A stretch of 64,000 nucleotides of DNA. Source: Duffyella gerundensis. GTDB taxonomy: Bacteria; Pseudomonadota; Gammaproteobacteria; Enterobacterales; Enterobacteriaceae. This document shows, in pieces, positions 53,456-63,972 of this stretch (positions are counted from its first letter, which is position 1; each line of letters starts with the position of its first letter). The notes below the pieces were generated by a model. The model worked only from the letters and a program-made list of their open reading frames with translations. It was not told the origin of the DNA and did not search any database. Where the stretch lies: the NCBI RefSeq assembly GCF_001517405.1, contig NZ_LN907827.1, positions 3,568,915-3,632,914 on the forward strand, in the 5' to 3' direction. A program made the position numbers and the translations under genes.

Positions 53456-53563
53456 TCATTTAAGGAAAAGCGATCTGACACGAGGAGACGGTTTAAAAGC
53501 GTTGCCGGAAATTTGGTGCTGACCGTCAGATTGCTGAACGATGGAAACTGGAAAGGAAATCAT
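53456..53563 (-). CDS. rhoL: rho operon leader peptide RhoL
   Basis: 35 codons, MISFPVSIVQQSDGQHQISG then NAFKPSPRVRSLFLK. The part QISG-x4-PS-x-R lines up with E. coli RhoL (QISGSSLNPSCR). It lies about 105 bases before rho on the same strand. No strong ribosome binding site is seen, so the start is uncertain; the frame from QHQISG onward is the conserved part. Confidence 0.65.
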   Translation of the reverse strand: MISFPVSIVQQSDGQHQISGNAFKPSPRVRSLFLK

Positions 53564-53637
53564 TCAACAAGGGAAAAACTTGGAATCAAACTACAGGTAA
53601 GTTCGTATTGCAGTTAAATCAACATAGCATGGCTGAA

Positions 53638-53685
53638 GCCGGGCGTCCAGCGGTCAGCGTAAAATCGTTGACCGCCAGCGCCGGC
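53638..53685 (-). terminator. Imperfect hairpin after trxA
   Basis: Long imperfect inverted repeat (GCCGGGCG...CGCCGGC outer arms, AGCGGTCA...TGACCGC inner arms) just after the trxA stop. No T-run. It may end or slow trxA transcripts before the rho leader. The rest of 53351-53691 holds only rhoL and the expected rho promoter. Confidence 0.5.
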
Positions 53686-53691
53686 AGAGGA

Positions 53692-54021
53692 TCAGCTCAG
53701 ATTCGCGTTCAGAAACTCTTTCAGCTGACCTTTGGAGAGTGCGCCCACTTTGGTAGCGGCGACTTCACCGTTTTTGAACAGCAGCAGCGTTGGAATACCG
53801 CGAATACCGTATTTAGGCGCAGTGCCCGGGTTTTCATCGATATTCAGCTTAGCAACGGTCAGCTTACCATCATACTCAGTGGCAATTTCGTCAAGAATCG
53901 GGGCGATCATTTTGCAAGGACCGCACCACTCAGCCCAGAAATCGACCAGTGTTAAACCTTCAGCTTTCAATACATCGGTTTCGAAGCTGTCATCGGTCAG
54001 ATGAACAATTTTATCGCTCAT
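53692..54021 (-). CDS. trxA: Thioredoxin 1
   Basis: 109 aa. Active site WCGPC at residues 32-36, cis-Pro in GIPTLL. General disulphide reductase and subunit of phage T7 polymerase. ATG preceded by AGGATTATC-like sequence; divergent from rhlB. Confidence 0.98.
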   Translation of the reverse strand: MSDKIVHLTDDSFETDVLKAEGLTLVDFWAEWCGPCKMIAPILDEIATEYDGKLTVAKLNIDENPGTAPKYGIRGIPTLLLFKNGEVAATKVGALSKGQLKEFLNANLS

Positions 54022-54153
54022 GTTCTACTCCAAAGGATTATCTTTACCTTGATGATGTAGCATTAAGCAGCATCAGGTTAACTTAATTTCTCCGCTTTTA
54101 TTTCAGCGGATATGCTTTCGTAAAGCAACAGGAAGCTGATATTCTACCACACT

Positions 54154-55443
54154 ATGAGCAAAACACACTTAACCGAAAAGAAGTTTTCCGACTTCGCCCT
54201 GCACCCTCAGGTCGTTGAAGCCCTTGAAAAGAAAGGGTTTCACAATTGCACGCCTATTCAGGCGTTAGCATTACCTTTTACGCTCTCCGGACGTGATTTA
54301 GCAGGTCAGGCGCAAACCGGTACCGGCAAAACGATGGCGTTTTTAACGTCAACGTTTCATCATCTGCTTACTCACCCGGCCCCTGAAGGTCGTCAGGTGA
54401 ATCAACCCCGTGCCTTAATTATGGCACCGACCCGCGAACTGGCGGTACAAATTCACGCAGACGCTGAGCCACTGGCTGAAAGCACCGGCCTGAAACTGGG
54501 TCTCGCTTACGGCGGCGACGGTTACGACAAACAGCTGAAAGTGCTGGAAAGTGGCGTCGATATCATTATTGGTACCACCGGTCGTTTGATCGATTACACC
54601 AAGCAAAACCATATCAACCTCGGCGCGATTCAGGTGGTTGTGCTGGATGAAGCCGATCGCATGTTCGATCTCGGCTTTATTAAAGATATCCGCTGGATGT
54701 TCCGTCGTATGCCGCCGGCTACCCAGCGTCTGAGCATGCTGTTCTCAGCAACGCTGTCGTGGCGCGTACGCGAGCTGGCGTTTGAGCACATGAATAACGT
54801 GGAGTCGGTTGAAGTTGAACCAGACCAGAAAACCGGCCATCGCATTAAAGAAGAGCTCTTCTATCCGTCTAACGAGGAGAAGATGCGTCTGCTGCAGACA
54901 CTGATCGAAGAAGAGTGGCCCGATCGCGCCATTGTGTTTGCCAATACCAAACACCGTTGTGAAGATGTCTGGGGCCATCTGGCTGCCGACGGTCACCGTG
55001 TCGGCCTGCTCACCGGCGACGTGGCGCAGAAAAAACGCCTGCGGATTCTGGATGATTTCACCAAGGGTGACATCGATATTCTGGTGGCAACCGACGTGGC
55101 AGCACGCGGCCTGCACATTCCGGCGGTAACACACGTCTTTAACTACGATCTGCCTGACGATCGCGAAGATTACGTGCACCGCATTGGCCGTACCGGCCGT
55201 GCTGGCGCCAGCGGTCACTCAATCAGTCTTGCCTGTGAAGAGTACGCGCTGAACCTGCCGGGCATTGAAGAGTATATCGGCCACGGTATTCCGGTCAGCA
55301 AGTACAACAGCGACGCGCTGTTAACGGATTTGCCACCGGCCAAACGCCTGGCGCGCCGTACTGGTAGCGCACCGCGTCGTGGTGGAAACAACAATCGCCG
55401 TGGCAGTGCGCCACGTAACAACAACCGTAAACGTTCGGGTTAG
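54154..55443 (+). CDS. rhlB: ATP-dependent RNA helicase RhlB
   Basis: 429 aa DEAD-box helicase: Q motif FHNCTPIQ, Walker [13 protein letters not shown] in [13 protein letters not shown], and [10 protein letters not shown]. The basic Arg/Asn/Gly-rich C-tail ([20 protein letters not shown]) binds RNA. Part of the RNase E degradosome. Confidence 0.97.
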   Translation: MSKTHLTEKKFSDFALHPQVVEALEKKGFHNCTPIQALALPFTLSGRDLAGQAQTGTGKTMAFLTSTFHHLLTHPAPEGRQVNQPRALIMAPTRELAVQIHADAEPLAESTGLKLGLAYGGDGYDKQLKVLESGVDIIIGTTGRLIDYTKQNHINLGAIQVVVLDEADRMFDLGFIKDIRWMFRRMPPATQRLSMLFSATLSWRVRELAFEHMNNVESVEVEPDQKTGHRIKEELFYPSNEEKMRLLQTLIEEEWPDRAIVFANTKHRCEDVWGHLAADGHRVGLLTGDVAQKKRLRILDDFTKGDIDILVATDVAARGLHIPAVTHVFNYDLPDDREDYVHRIGRTGRAGASGHSISLACEEYALNLPGIEEYIGHGIPVSKYNSDALLTDLPPAKRLARRTGSAPRRGGNNNRRGSAPRNNNRKRSG

Positions 55444-55449
55444 CCATCT

Positions 55450-56934
55450 ATGCCAGGCGCATCGACACTGTATGCAGCAATTGATCTCGGTTCAAACAGT
55501 TTTCATATGTTGGTGGTGCGCGAGGTGGCAGGCAGTATTCAGACTGTCGCCCGAATCAAACGGAAAGTGCGCCTGGCTGCAGGATTAGATGCCGACAGCC
55601 AGCTTTCGCATGAAGCGATGGAACGCGGCTGGCAATGCCTGCGGCTCTTTTCAGAGCAGCTTCAGGACATTCCAGCCGATCAAATTCAGGTAGTCGCCAC
55701 CGCGACGTTACGCCTGGCCAAAAACGCCTCCCTGTTTATCGATCACGCGCAACAGCTGCTCGGCTGTACCATCAACGTCATCAGCGGTGAAGATGAAGCA
55801 CGCCTGATTTATCAAGGCGTGGCGCACACCACCGGCGGCTCCGATCGCCGTCTGGTGGTGGATATTGGTGGCGGCAGCACCGAGCTGGTTACCGGCGAAG
55901 GGGCAAAAACCACCGCGCTGTTCAGCCTGTCGATGGGCTGTGTGACCTGGCTCGAACGCTTTTTTGGCAACCGTAATCTCGGTAAGCACAACTTCGAGCA
56001 GGCCGAACTGGCTGCCAGAGCGATCATCGCGCCGGTAGCGGAACGGTTGCGCGTCCATCACTGGGATGTCTGTGTCGGCGCATCGGGCACGGTGCAGGCG
56101 CTGCAGGAGATCATGGTGGCACAGGGCATGGATGAGCGCATCACCCTGAACAAGCTGCAACAGCTCAAACAGCGCGCCATTCAGTGCGGTAAACTGGAGG
56201 AGCTGGAGATTGAAGGCCTGACGCTTGAGCGCGCACTGGTTTTCCCCAGCGGGCTCTCTATCCTGATCGCCATTTTTCAGGAACTGCAGATCGAAAGCAT
56301 GACGCTGGCCGGCGGCGCACTACGCGAAGGTCTGGTTTACGGCATGCTGCATTTGCCGATCGATCGCGATGTTCGCAGCCGAACGCTACAAAACGTGCAG
56401 CGCCGTTTCAATATTGATGTGGAACAGGCTGAGCGGGTCAGTCAACTGGCGGTGCTGTTTTGCGATCAGTTAAATGACTCATGGCACCTCGATCGCCGCT
56501 GTCGCGATCTGCTGGAAAGTGCCTGCCTGATTCATGAGATTGGCCTCAGCGTCGATTTCCGGCGTGCGCCACAGCACGCCGCCTACCTTGTTCGCCATCT
56601 TGATCTGCCGGGTTTTACGCCAGCGCAGAAGAATTTACTGGCGACGCTGTTGAAAAACCAGAGTCAGAACATCGATCTTGCCCTGCTCACCCAACAGAAT
56701 GCCGTTCCGCCGCGCATGGCCGAGCGGATGTGCCGTCTGCTGCGCCTGGCCATCGTGTTCTCCAGCCGTCGTCGTAATCACACGCTGCCTGACGTGCGCC
56801 TGCAGGCTGACGACGATGCGTTAAGCGTTACGCTGCCCGCTGGCTGGCTGGACGCGCATCCGTTGCGGGCTGAGCTGCTGCAACAGGAATGCGATTACCA
56901 ATCCTACGTGCACTGGCCGTTGAGGGTTAATTAG
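55450..56934 (+). CDS. gppA: Guanosine pentaphosphate phosphohydrolase GppA
   Basis: 494 aa. Ppx/GppA family: [40 protein letters not shown], and a C-terminal HD-like helical domain. It converts pppGpp to ppGpp. Six bases after rhlB, so probably cotranscribed. Confidence 0.97.
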   Translation: MPGASTLYAAIDLGSNSFHMLVVREVAGSIQTVARIKRKVRLAAGLDADSQLSHEAMERGWQCLRLFSEQLQDIPADQIQVVATATLRLAKNASLFIDHAQQLLGCTINVISGEDEARLIYQGVAHTTGGSDRRLVVDIGGGSTELVTGEGAKTTALFSLSMGCVTWLERFFGNRNLGKHNFEQAELAARAIIAPVAERLRVHHWDVCVGASGTVQALQEIMVAQGMDERITLNKLQQLKQRAIQCGKLEELEIEGLTLERALVFPSGLSILIAIFQELQIESMTLAGGALREGLVYGMLHLPIDRDVRSRTLQNVQRRFNIDVEQAERVSQLAVLFCDQLNDSWHLDRRCRDLLESACLIHEIGLSVDFRRAPQHAAYLVRHLDLPGFTPAQKNLLATLLKNQSQNIDLALLTQQNAVPPRMAERMCRLLRLAIVFSSRRRNHTLPDVRLQADDDALSVTLPAGWLDAHPLRAELLQQECDYQSYVHWPLRVN

Positions 56935-57036
56935 CCAGCCGGTTTTATCCGCCGCGAGCATCAGTTGCAGGCGCCGTACTGCTGATTAGCCCAGCTTCCT
57001 GCGCCGACAGCGCATTTCTGCCGCGACAGGCGGATT

Positions 57037-59061
57037 TCATTCGCTTTTCTTCGATTTTTCCAGCATGGCACGCAGCCCGGCAACACGGCTCTGACCGGTT
57101 TTCATGCGCTCTTCGGCGCTGACCACCTTACGCTCGGTTTCCCATTCCACATCATCCTGCGGCAGTTCCAACAGAAAACGACTCGGCTCGGGACGCACCA
57201 GCTCGCCATACTGACGGCGTTCGCGGCATAGCGTGAAGGTCAGTTCCTTTTGCGCACGCGTAATGCCGACGTAGGCCAGCCGCCGCTCTTCCTCAACGTT
57301 ATCTTCATCGATGCTGCTTTGGTGCGGCAGTAATCCCTCTTCCATACCCACCAGGTAGACGTAGGGAAATTCCAGCCCTTTTGAGGCGTGCAACGTCATC
57401 AGCTGCACCTGATCCAGCTCTTCATTACTTTCTCCGCGCTCCATCATGTCGCGCAGCGTAAAGCGCGTGACCACCTGCGTCAGCGACATCGGCTCATCAA
57501 TATCGCTGCCTTCCAGCATTTCGGTCATCCACTGAAACAGCATATTGACGTTCTTCATGCGCATCTCAGCCGCTTTTGGGCTGGTTGAGGTCTCGAACAG
57601 CCAGCTCTCATAATCGATGCCGCGAATCAGATCGCGCACGGCGTTGATCGGCTCGCGCTCCGCCAGCTGCGACACTTCGCGCAGCCAGCCGGTAAAGCGC
57701 TGCAGATGCTCAAGGCCGCGCCCGGTCAGCGTCTGTCCCAGGCCCATATCGAAGCTGGCGTTCAGCAGGCTTTTATTACGCTGATTCGCCCATTCGCCCA
57801 GCTTTTGCAGCGTCGCCGGGCCGATCTCACGACGCGGCGTATTAACGATGCGCAAAAAAGCGCTGTCATCATCGGGGTTAGTCAGCACCCGCAGATAGGC
57901 GAGCAAATCCTTGATTTCAGGGCGCGAGAAAAATGACGTGCCGCCAGAAATACGGTAAGGAATGCGGTTCTGCATCAGGAACTTTTCAAACACCCGCGAC
58001 TGATGATTGCCGCGATAAAGAATGGCGTAATCTTTGTACTGCGTTTTATTAATGAAGTGGTGCGCAATCAGTTCGCCGGTGACCCGCTCCGCCTCATGTT
58101 CTTCATGATTGGCGCTTAACACTTTTAACGCGCTGCCGTATCCCAGCTCGGAAAAAAGCCGTTTCTCGAACACGTGCGGGTTATTGGCAATCAGGATATT
58201 GGCCGATTTCAGGATACGTCCGGTGGAACGGTAATTCTGCTCCAGCTTGATCACCTGCAGCGCCGGAAAATCTTCGCTGAGCAGCACAAGGTTTTGTGGC
58301 CGCGCGCCGCGCCATGAATAGATCGATTGATCGTCATCGCCGACAACGGTAAAACGCGCCCGCGCGCCTACCAGCAGTTTAACCATTTCATACTGGCTGG
58401 TGTTGGTGTCCTGATACTCATCCACCAGCAGATAGCGAATGCGCTGCTGCCAGCGTTCACGCACCGTTTCGTTGCGCTGTAGCAGCAGCGTCGGCAGTAA
58501 AATAAGATCATCAAAATCAAGTACGTTGCAGGATTTCAGGTGCGTATCGTAAAGCCCGTAGCAGTGGGCAAACAGCTGGTCGCGTTCCGATCGCGCGGCG
58601 GCGGCGGCCCGCGGCGGATCGATCAGATCGTTTTTCCAGTTGGAGATCGTTGATACCAGCAGCTGCAGCAGGTTTTTATCACCCTCCAGCCACTGCTCGG
58701 TTAAATCTTTTAACAGCGCCAGCTGATCCTGATCGTCGAACAGGGAAAAGTTCGATTTCATGCCCAGCGCGGCGTACTCCTTTTTGATGATCTCCAGTCC
58801 CAGCGTATGAAAGGTGGAGATCAGCAGGCCGCGCGCTTCTTTGCGTCCGAGCGTTTGCGCCACGCGCTCTTTCATTTCACGCGACGCTTTGTTGGTAAAG
58901 GTGACGGCGGCAATATGGCGCGCCTGATAGCCGCATTCGCGGATCAGATGGGCGATTTTGTTGGTGATCACGCGCGTTTTACCGGAACCGGCCCCCGCCA
59001 GCACCAGGCAAGGCCCGGTGACAAATTCGACCGCATGTTGTTGGCTGGGATTAAGACGCAT
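57037..59061 (-). CDS. rep: ATP-dependent DNA helicase Rep
   Basis: 674 aa. SF1A helicase like Uvr[21 protein letters not shown], Walker [31 protein letters not shown]. It starts at 59061; the longer frame is unsupported. It clears proteins ahead of replication forks. Convergent with gppA. Confidence 0.97.
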   Translation of the reverse strand: MRLNPSQQHAVEFVTGPCLVLAGAGSGKTRVITNKIAHLIRECGYQARHIAAVTFTNKASREMKERVAQTLGRKEARGLLISTFHTLGLEIIKKEYAALGMKSNFSLFDDQDQLALLKDLTEQWLEGDKNLLQLLVSTISNWKNDLIDPPRAAAAARSERDQLFAHCYGLYDTHLKSCNVLDFDDLILLPTLLLQRNETVRERWQQRIRYLLVDEYQDTNTSQYEMVKLLVGARARFTVVGDDDQSIYSWRGARPQNLVLLSEDFPALQVIKLEQNYRSTGRILKSANILIANNPHVFEKRLFSELGYGSALKVLSANHEEHEAERVTGELIAHHFINKTQYKDYAILYRGNHQSRVFEKFLMQNRIPYRISGGTSFFSRPEIKDLLAYLRVLTNPDDDSAFLRIVNTPRREIGPATLQKLGEWANQRNKSLLNASFDMGLGQTLTGRGLEHLQRFTGWLREVSQLAEREPINAVRDLIRGIDYESWLFETSTSPKAAEMRMKNVNMLFQWMTEMLEGSDIDEPMSLTQVVTRFTLRDMMERGESNEELDQVQLMTLHASKGLEFPYVYLVGMEEGLLPHQSSIDEDNVEEERRLAYVGITRAQKELTFTLCRERRQYGELVRPEPSRFLLELPQDDVEWETERKVVSAEERMKTGQSRVAGLRAMLEKSKKSE

Positions 59062-59166
59062 AAGAAAATAACTCGTGAAATGGCGCAGGAATAGAAATAA
59101 TGGCGCAGTATACGGCGGCTTGCTGCCAGGCAGCAACCGCAGCTCCCACAGATAAAAGGTCACATC

Positions 59167-59448
59167 ATGGCAAAAACCGCATCAGCGCTGCACATTCTGG
59201 TAAAGGAAGAGAAACAGGCAGTGGCCCTGCTGGCGCAGCTGGAAAAGGGCGCCAACTTTCAGCAGCTGGCGAAAAAACATTCCACCTGTCCGTCGGGTCG
59301 CAACGGCGGCGATTTGGGTGAGTTCCGCAAAGGGCAGATGGTACCGGCGTTTGATAAAGTGGTGTTCACCTGCCCGCTGCTACAACCTGTCGGGCCGGTG
59401 AAAACCAGCTTTGGTTACCACATCATTAAAGTGCTTTACCGCAGCTAA
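59167..59448 (+). CDS. ppiC: Peptidyl-prolyl isomerase C (parvulin)
   Basis: 93 aa, E. coli length. Single parvulin domain: [28 protein letters not shown] and FGYHIIKV. Cytoplasmic, no signal peptide. One base from the convergent yhjG stop. Confidence 0.97.
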   Translation: MAKTASALHILVKEEKQAVALLAQLEKGANFQQLAKKHSTCPSGRNGGDLGEFRKGQMVPAFDKVVFTCPLLQPVGPVKTSFGYHIIKVLYRS

Positions 59449-59449
59449 C

Positions 59450-61486
59450 TCATTTCTGTTTCATTTGCTGCAGTACGTTGGCGCACTGATTGTCGTCATT
59501 GTCACTCGGCGAGATCAGCGCCAGCAGGGCCGCAGCCGGTCCCACCACGGCACCAAGCGCCACCGCTGCCGCACCGCGTGCCAGCAGCGGGCCCGCTTTC
59601 ACACCCGCATCCGGATTTTTGAAGGTGCCGCGCACGTAAAGCGGCGAGCGCAGCGTGATTACGCGTGCGCCTTTGCTCTCAGGATTGATGGTTAAGTTCA
59701 GCCGCTCGCTGGCGAAATTGGTATCGCCGGTAATATTGATAATGGCGTTTTCGGTATCAAACACAAACAGTCGCGAAGCCGCCACGCCGTCACGCACGTC
59801 GAGATTGGCCGCCGCGCAGTTGATGCGCACCTGGTCGTCACCAAACAGCTTGCCGACCACGTAGTTACCGACGTTAAGGCCAACGATTTCCATCAGACCG
59901 CGGCTAATCAGGCCGTTGTTCATCAGCAGTTTGAGATTGCCATCGCTGGTCGCCAGCAGATCGGCCACCGAGTTGCCACGGCCGGTCAGGGTGGCATCGC
60001 CATTCAGTTGGCCCATGCTGTTTTGCATCGCCTGCACATCCGGGAAAAGCTGCTTCAGCTGCAGTTTACGCGCGTGCATATCGATGCGACCGCGCATCGG
60101 CGACTGACTGCCTTCCAGGCGCAGTGTGGCATTCAGGTTGCCGCCCGCCATCCCGAAACGCAGCGGATCGAGCAGCAGATCGCCTTTTTTCAGCGTCAGA
60201 TGGGTATACAGATCGCTTAACGGCAGCGATGAGCTGTGCTCGATACGGCGACCACTGAACTTGATATCAGCATCCATCGTATCCCAGCTTTTGGTATCAA
60301 ACTTGTCGTGCGGCAATACGCGATCGGCAGGCTGCGTTTTAGACGCGGCTTTTTTACCGCTGCCTTTACCAGAATCGACGCCAATCAGCGGACCGAGATC
60401 GGCCATACGTAGCTGTCGGGATTCCAGCTCACCGGTGAGCTGCGGGCGCGGTTTGCTCTGAATATAGGTCACCGTACCGTGAATATCGCTGTCGCCAATA
60501 TGGCCGTTGAAATCCTGATAGCGATAACGCGCGCCGCCTTTCTCCTGAAAACGCGCCTGTAACCGACCATCGGTTTCATAAGGCGGTGTGTCAGGCAACA
60601 GCACGCCGGTCAGGCCGTAAAGGTTGGCCAGCGTGTCGCCCGAGAAACGCAGTCGCAAATCCAGGCCGCCAAGGTTCATCGGATCCTGCAGGCTGCCGGT
60701 CAGGCGGACGCGCGTGGTGCCGTTGCGAATATCAGCCTGCAACGGGAAAGGCGTGTTTTTACTGCGCAGCGACAGCATGCCGCCCAGCTTACCTTCGCCA
60801 GTGAGCTGCTCGTCGTTGTACGTGCCCTTCGCCTGCCAGCCGAAAACAAAATCAGCGGCACCTTTCTGCCGATCGTCGCCGCCCGCCAGTTGGCCATAAG
60901 GCACCGGCTTGCCGAGCGGATCGACGGTAATCTGCACATCGGCTTTATTCACTGCGTCACGATAGAGGATATGGGCCCGATCGAACTTCACGTTATCCAG
61001 TTGAAATGACCAGCTGGAAGGCGTTGCCGGCGTGGCGTTATCGCCGTCGTCTGCCAGCTCGAAAGTCCAGTTGTTCTTTTTATTGGCGGTCTGAATCAGC
61101 CGCGCATCGGCCTGCTTCAGGCTGATCCACGGAATATAGATTTGCTTGTGCAGCAGAGCCAGCGGCGACAGCGTCGCGTCGGCCCGCTCCAGGTGCACCA
61201 TGGTTAAATCGGCGATATCCGGCGGGTTGCCCAGCATGACATCTTCGGCATGGATATACGGCCACGGCACCCAGCTGCGCCAGCCAGCCTCATCGCGGTT
61301 GCGTGCCCAGGCCACACCGAGGTCGCCGCGAATAGCAAAAGGACGCTGCAGCTCAGCAGAGACTTTTTCATTAATGGTGGGTTTGAGGCGATTCCAGTCA
61401 AAGGTGGCGATAATCACCACAATGACCACAATCAATAACGCTACAATACCGCCGATCCAGCTTATAATTTTTCCCGGGCGTGACAT
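59450..61486 (-). CDS. yhjG: AsmA-family protein YhjG
   Basis: 678 aa. One N-terminal membrane helix (residues ~8-28), then a large periplasmic AsmA domain of beta-strands; C-terminal hydrophobic/Ala-rich segment with ARGAAAVALGAVVGPAAALLAL. AsmA-like proteins are thought to carry phospholipids to the outer membrane; YhjG's own role is less clear. ATG at 61486 with AAGGAG eight bases upstream. In E. coli it is next to pdeH, as here. Confidence 0.9.
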   Translation of the reverse strand: MSRPGKIISWIGGIVALLIVVIVVIIATFDWNRLKPTINEKVSAELQRPFAIRGDLGVAWARNRDEAGWRSWVPWPYIHAEDVMLGNPPDIADLTMVHLERADATLSPLALLHKQIYIPWISLKQADARLIQTANKKNNWTFELADDGDNATPATPSSWSFQLDNVKFDRAHILYRDAVNKADVQITVDPLGKPVPYGQLAGGDDRQKGAADFVFGWQAKGTYNDEQLTGEGKLGGMLSLRSKNTPFPLQADIRNGTTRVRLTGSLQDPMNLGGLDLRLRFSGDTLANLYGLTGVLLPDTPPYETDGRLQARFQEKGGARYRYQDFNGHIGDSDIHGTVTYIQSKPRPQLTGELESRQLRMADLGPLIGVDSGKGSGKKAASKTQPADRVLPHDKFDTKSWDTMDADIKFSGRRIEHSSSLPLSDLYTHLTLKKGDLLLDPLRFGMAGGNLNATLRLEGSQSPMRGRIDMHARKLQLKQLFPDVQAMQNSMGQLNGDATLTGRGNSVADLLATSDGNLKLLMNNGLISRGLMEIVGLNVGNYVVGKLFGDDQVRINCAAANLDVRDGVAASRLFVFDTENAIINITGDTNFASERLNLTINPESKGARVITLRSPLYVRGTFKNPDAGVKAGPLLARGAAAVALGAVVGPAAALLALISPSDNDDNQCANVLQQMKQK

Positions 61487-61547
61487 CGCCAATTCTCCTT
61501 GCCAGTGCTATCTCCCTTAAAGATAGTCGAGGCGCGGCAGTTCGGCA

Positions 61548-62315
61548 TTACGCTAGCTGTCGGGGAAGATCTTTTAGATGCTCAAAGCTCAGTGGACGCG
61601 AAAAATAGTAGCCCTGCGCGGCGAACGCCGGCGAATTACGCACCATTGCCCACTCTTCGGCAGTTTCCACGCCTTCCACAATCACGCCGTTACAGTAACG
61701 ATTTATTAATGCCAACAGCATAGCGAACAAATTACGTCCTTCTTCACTTTTACGCAGCAGCAGGAAAAGCTCGCGTGAAAGCTTGATAACATCATATTTC
61801 AGTTCGGTCAGGGCAGAAAAGTTCGCCATCCCTGAACCGAAATCATCCAGCCACAGCGCATTCAGTTCCGGCATCTGCGCCACAATCTCTTCCTGCGGCA
61901 GCGCATAATGCTCAACCAGCTCAAAACGTACACAGGGCAAGCGGGCAATCAGCGCACGGATTTCTGCTTCATGGCGAATAGCCAACAGGGTGGGGCCGTC
62001 GATATTGACTGAAGCAACCAGGTCGTCATGGATAAAGTGATCCTGCCATTGTGCCAGCTGAACGAGCTGTTCTTTAATGATATCAAGCCGCTGCGGGACG
62101 GTTAAGGCAGCAAAATAGTCTTCCGGCGATACCCTGGTTTGCGGCGCGGAGGGATGCGTCACCGCGGTAAGCAATTCAATTGCCACTAATCTTCCGGTGA
62201 CCCGATAGATTGGTTGAAACGTATAGTGTCGCTGGCACTGCTGCCAGAAAAGATGCGTATCAACCGGTTGAGCGTCAAGTGAACAAGGTCGCCGATGAGT
62301 GAAATCCTTCATCAT
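61548..62315 (-). CDS. pdeH: c-di-GMP phosphodiesterase PdeH (YhjH), EAL domain
   Basis: 255 aa, same length as E. coli PdeH. EAL domain with the variant ELL motif (LVAIELLTAVTHP) that E. coli PdeH also has, VNIDGPTLL, LWLDDFGSGMANF and VIVEGVETAEEW. It lowers c-di-GMP to keep YcgR from braking flagella. ATG ATG start at 62315 or 62312. A sigma-28 promoter lies just upstream, so it is probably a late flagellar gene. Confidence 0.94.
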   Translation of the reverse strand: MMKDFTHRRPCSLDAQPVDTHLFWQQCQRHYTFQPIYRVTGRLVAIELLTAVTHPSAPQTRVSPEDYFAALTVPQRLDIIKEQLVQLAQWQDHFIHDDLVASVNIDGPTLLAIRHEAEIRALIARLPCVRFELVEHYALPQEEIVAQMPELNALWLDDFGSGMANFSALTELKYDVIKLSRELFLLLRKSEEGRNLFAMLLALINRYCNGVIVEGVETAEEWAMVRNSPAFAAQGYYFSRPLSFEHLKDLPRQLA

Positions 62316-62370
62316 CTGGTGGTGTTCCTGGTTATTGAAGAGTGCCTTCAACTGGCATCCCGTTCGGCAA

Positions 62371-62397
62371 GTATCGGCCAGCACAGGGATAACTTTA
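62371..62397 (-). promoter_or_regulatory. Sigma-28 (FliA) promoter of pdeH
   Basis: Minus strand TAAAGTTA-N11-GCCGATAC against the consensus TAAAGTTT-N11-GCCGATAA: two mismatches and exact spacing, 56 bases before the pdeH ATG. Confidence 0.88.
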
Positions 62398-62572
62398 TCC
62401 AGCGCGCTGATTTCGCCACGTTATTTATTTTATCCACCGTGATGATTTCAATCCGGTTAAACAAGCGTGACGTTTTGGCCTCCTTAGATAACTAAAACAG
62501 CGTTTTAAATAATTGACGATCGCCAGTTGAACGCAGAAACTGAAGGCAAACATCAACGCACGGGTGAAGGTT

Positions 62573-63505
62573 ATGACACACAAGAAAATCGCCGTTATCG
62601 GCGAATGTATGATTGAACTCTCCGAAAAGGGCGAACATCTTAAGCGCGGATTTGGCGGCGATACGCTGAACACCGCGGTCTATCTTGCACGCCTGACCGC
62701 GGCATCGGCGCTGCGCGTCGATTACGTTACCGCACTCGGTGACGATATCTTCAGTGAGCAGATGATCAGCGCCTGGCAGCAGGAAAATGTGCATACCGAT
62801 CTGATTCAGCGGCTCGAAAACAAAATGCCCGGGCTCTACTTCATCCAGACGGACCAGCACGGCGAACGCACCTTCTATTACTGGCGCAACGATGCGGCGG
62901 CACGTTACTGGCTTGATGGCCCGCGGGCAGAGGCGATCTGCGAGCAGCTGGCGTACTACGATTATCTTTATCTTAGCGGCATCAGCCTGGCTATTCTCAA
63001 CGACAACAGCCGTGAAAGGCTGATGCAGCTGCTTCAGCGCTGCCGCGCGAACGGCGGCAAGGTGATTTTCGACAACAATTATCGTCCGCGCCTGTGGCAA
63101 AGCCGCGAAGCGAGCCAGCACGCCTATCGCGCCATGCTCGCCTGCACCGATATCGCTTTTTTGACGCTGGATGATGAAGACGCGCTATGGGGCGAGCAGC
63201 CGGTTGAAACGGTGATCGCGCGTACGCGTGATGCGGGCGTCAGCGAGATTGTAATCAAACGCGGCGCCGACTCCTGTCTGGTGGCGACCGACGGCGCGCC
63301 GCTGCAGGAAGTGGCGGCAATTAAACTGGCAAAAGAGCAGGTGGTGGATACCACCGCAGCCGGCGATTCGTTCAGCGCGGGTTATCTGGCACAGCGACTG
63401 TGCGGCGGCAACGCCCAACAGGCAGCAGCGCAGGGCCATCGCACGGCCAGCACGGTGATCCAGCATCGCGGGGCGATCATTCCACTCAGCGCCATGCCGC
63501 ACTAA
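62573..63505 (+). CDS. kdgK: 2-dehydro-3-deoxygluconokinase
   Basis: 310 aa PfkB-family kinase: KKIAVIGECMIELSEKG, GFGGDTLNTAVYLAR, and DTTAAGDSFSAGY with the catalytic Asp. It phosphorylates KDG from pectin and hexuronate breakdown for the Entner-Doudoroff aldolase. ATG at 62573 preceded by GAAGG; a GTG three codons earlier is less likely. No KdgR box was found in the pdeH-kdgK gap. Confidence 0.97.
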   Translation: MTHKKIAVIGECMIELSEKGEHLKRGFGGDTLNTAVYLARLTAASALRVDYVTALGDDIFSEQMISAWQQENVHTDLIQRLENKMPGLYFIQTDQHGERTFYYWRNDAAARYWLDGPRAEAICEQLAYYDYLYLSGISLAILNDNSRERLMQLLQRCRANGGKVIFDNNYRPRLWQSREASQHAYRAMLACTDIAFLTLDDEDALWGEQPVETVIARTRDAGVSEIVIKRGADSCLVATDGAPLQEVAAIKLAKEQVVDTTAAGDSFSAGYLAQRLCGGNAQQAAAQGHRTASTVIQHRGAIIPLSAMPH

Positions 63506-63516
63506 TTATTCACCTA

Positions 63517-63541
63517 CACAGCGGTCGTTCTGGCCGCTGTG
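63517..63541 (+). terminator. Terminator after kdgK
   Basis: CACAGCGG-TCGTTCTGG-CCGCTGTG, 8-bp stem 11 bases after the stop, then CTATTT. The T-run is weak. Confidence 0.6.
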
Positions 63542-63972
63542 CTATTTACGCTGAACAGGTTATTTCGGCACTGGTGCTACGCAATCAGAAATATATTTTT
63601 TGGCCTGGTTCACATTTATTCCTACTTCTGAAAAATTAACGTCAATTATCTGACGAGTTTCCTTAATGACATCAATTTGTGTTAAGTCGATAAAATAATG
63701 CTTACATTTGACTTAGGGCATTAAAAATCCCATCACCTTAATTTAACCCATTAAAAATAAAACAATTTACTTAACGCATTGCCTTTGCGGTTTTTTCTTA
63801 AAATTAAGTATAACGTCCTGATTAAATATAAAAAGATAAAGCCAGGCATATTCTGAAACCCTTATTTCGTCCCGTTAATTACTGGACGAAAGAATAAAAA
63901 AGCGCCATCTTTTATCTATTCGCAGCGTACATTTTTTCAGCTGCCGCAAACAATAATAACGGACAGCCTGTC
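63542..63972. other. AT-rich intergenic region
   Basis: About 430 bases much richer in A and T than the rest. It contains two CATTAAAAAT copies (near 63718 and 63749) and an inverted repeat TTTCGTCC-N11-GGACGAAA at 63865-63891. No gene is seen. It is probably the control region of a gene running off the right edge. Confidence 0.5.
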
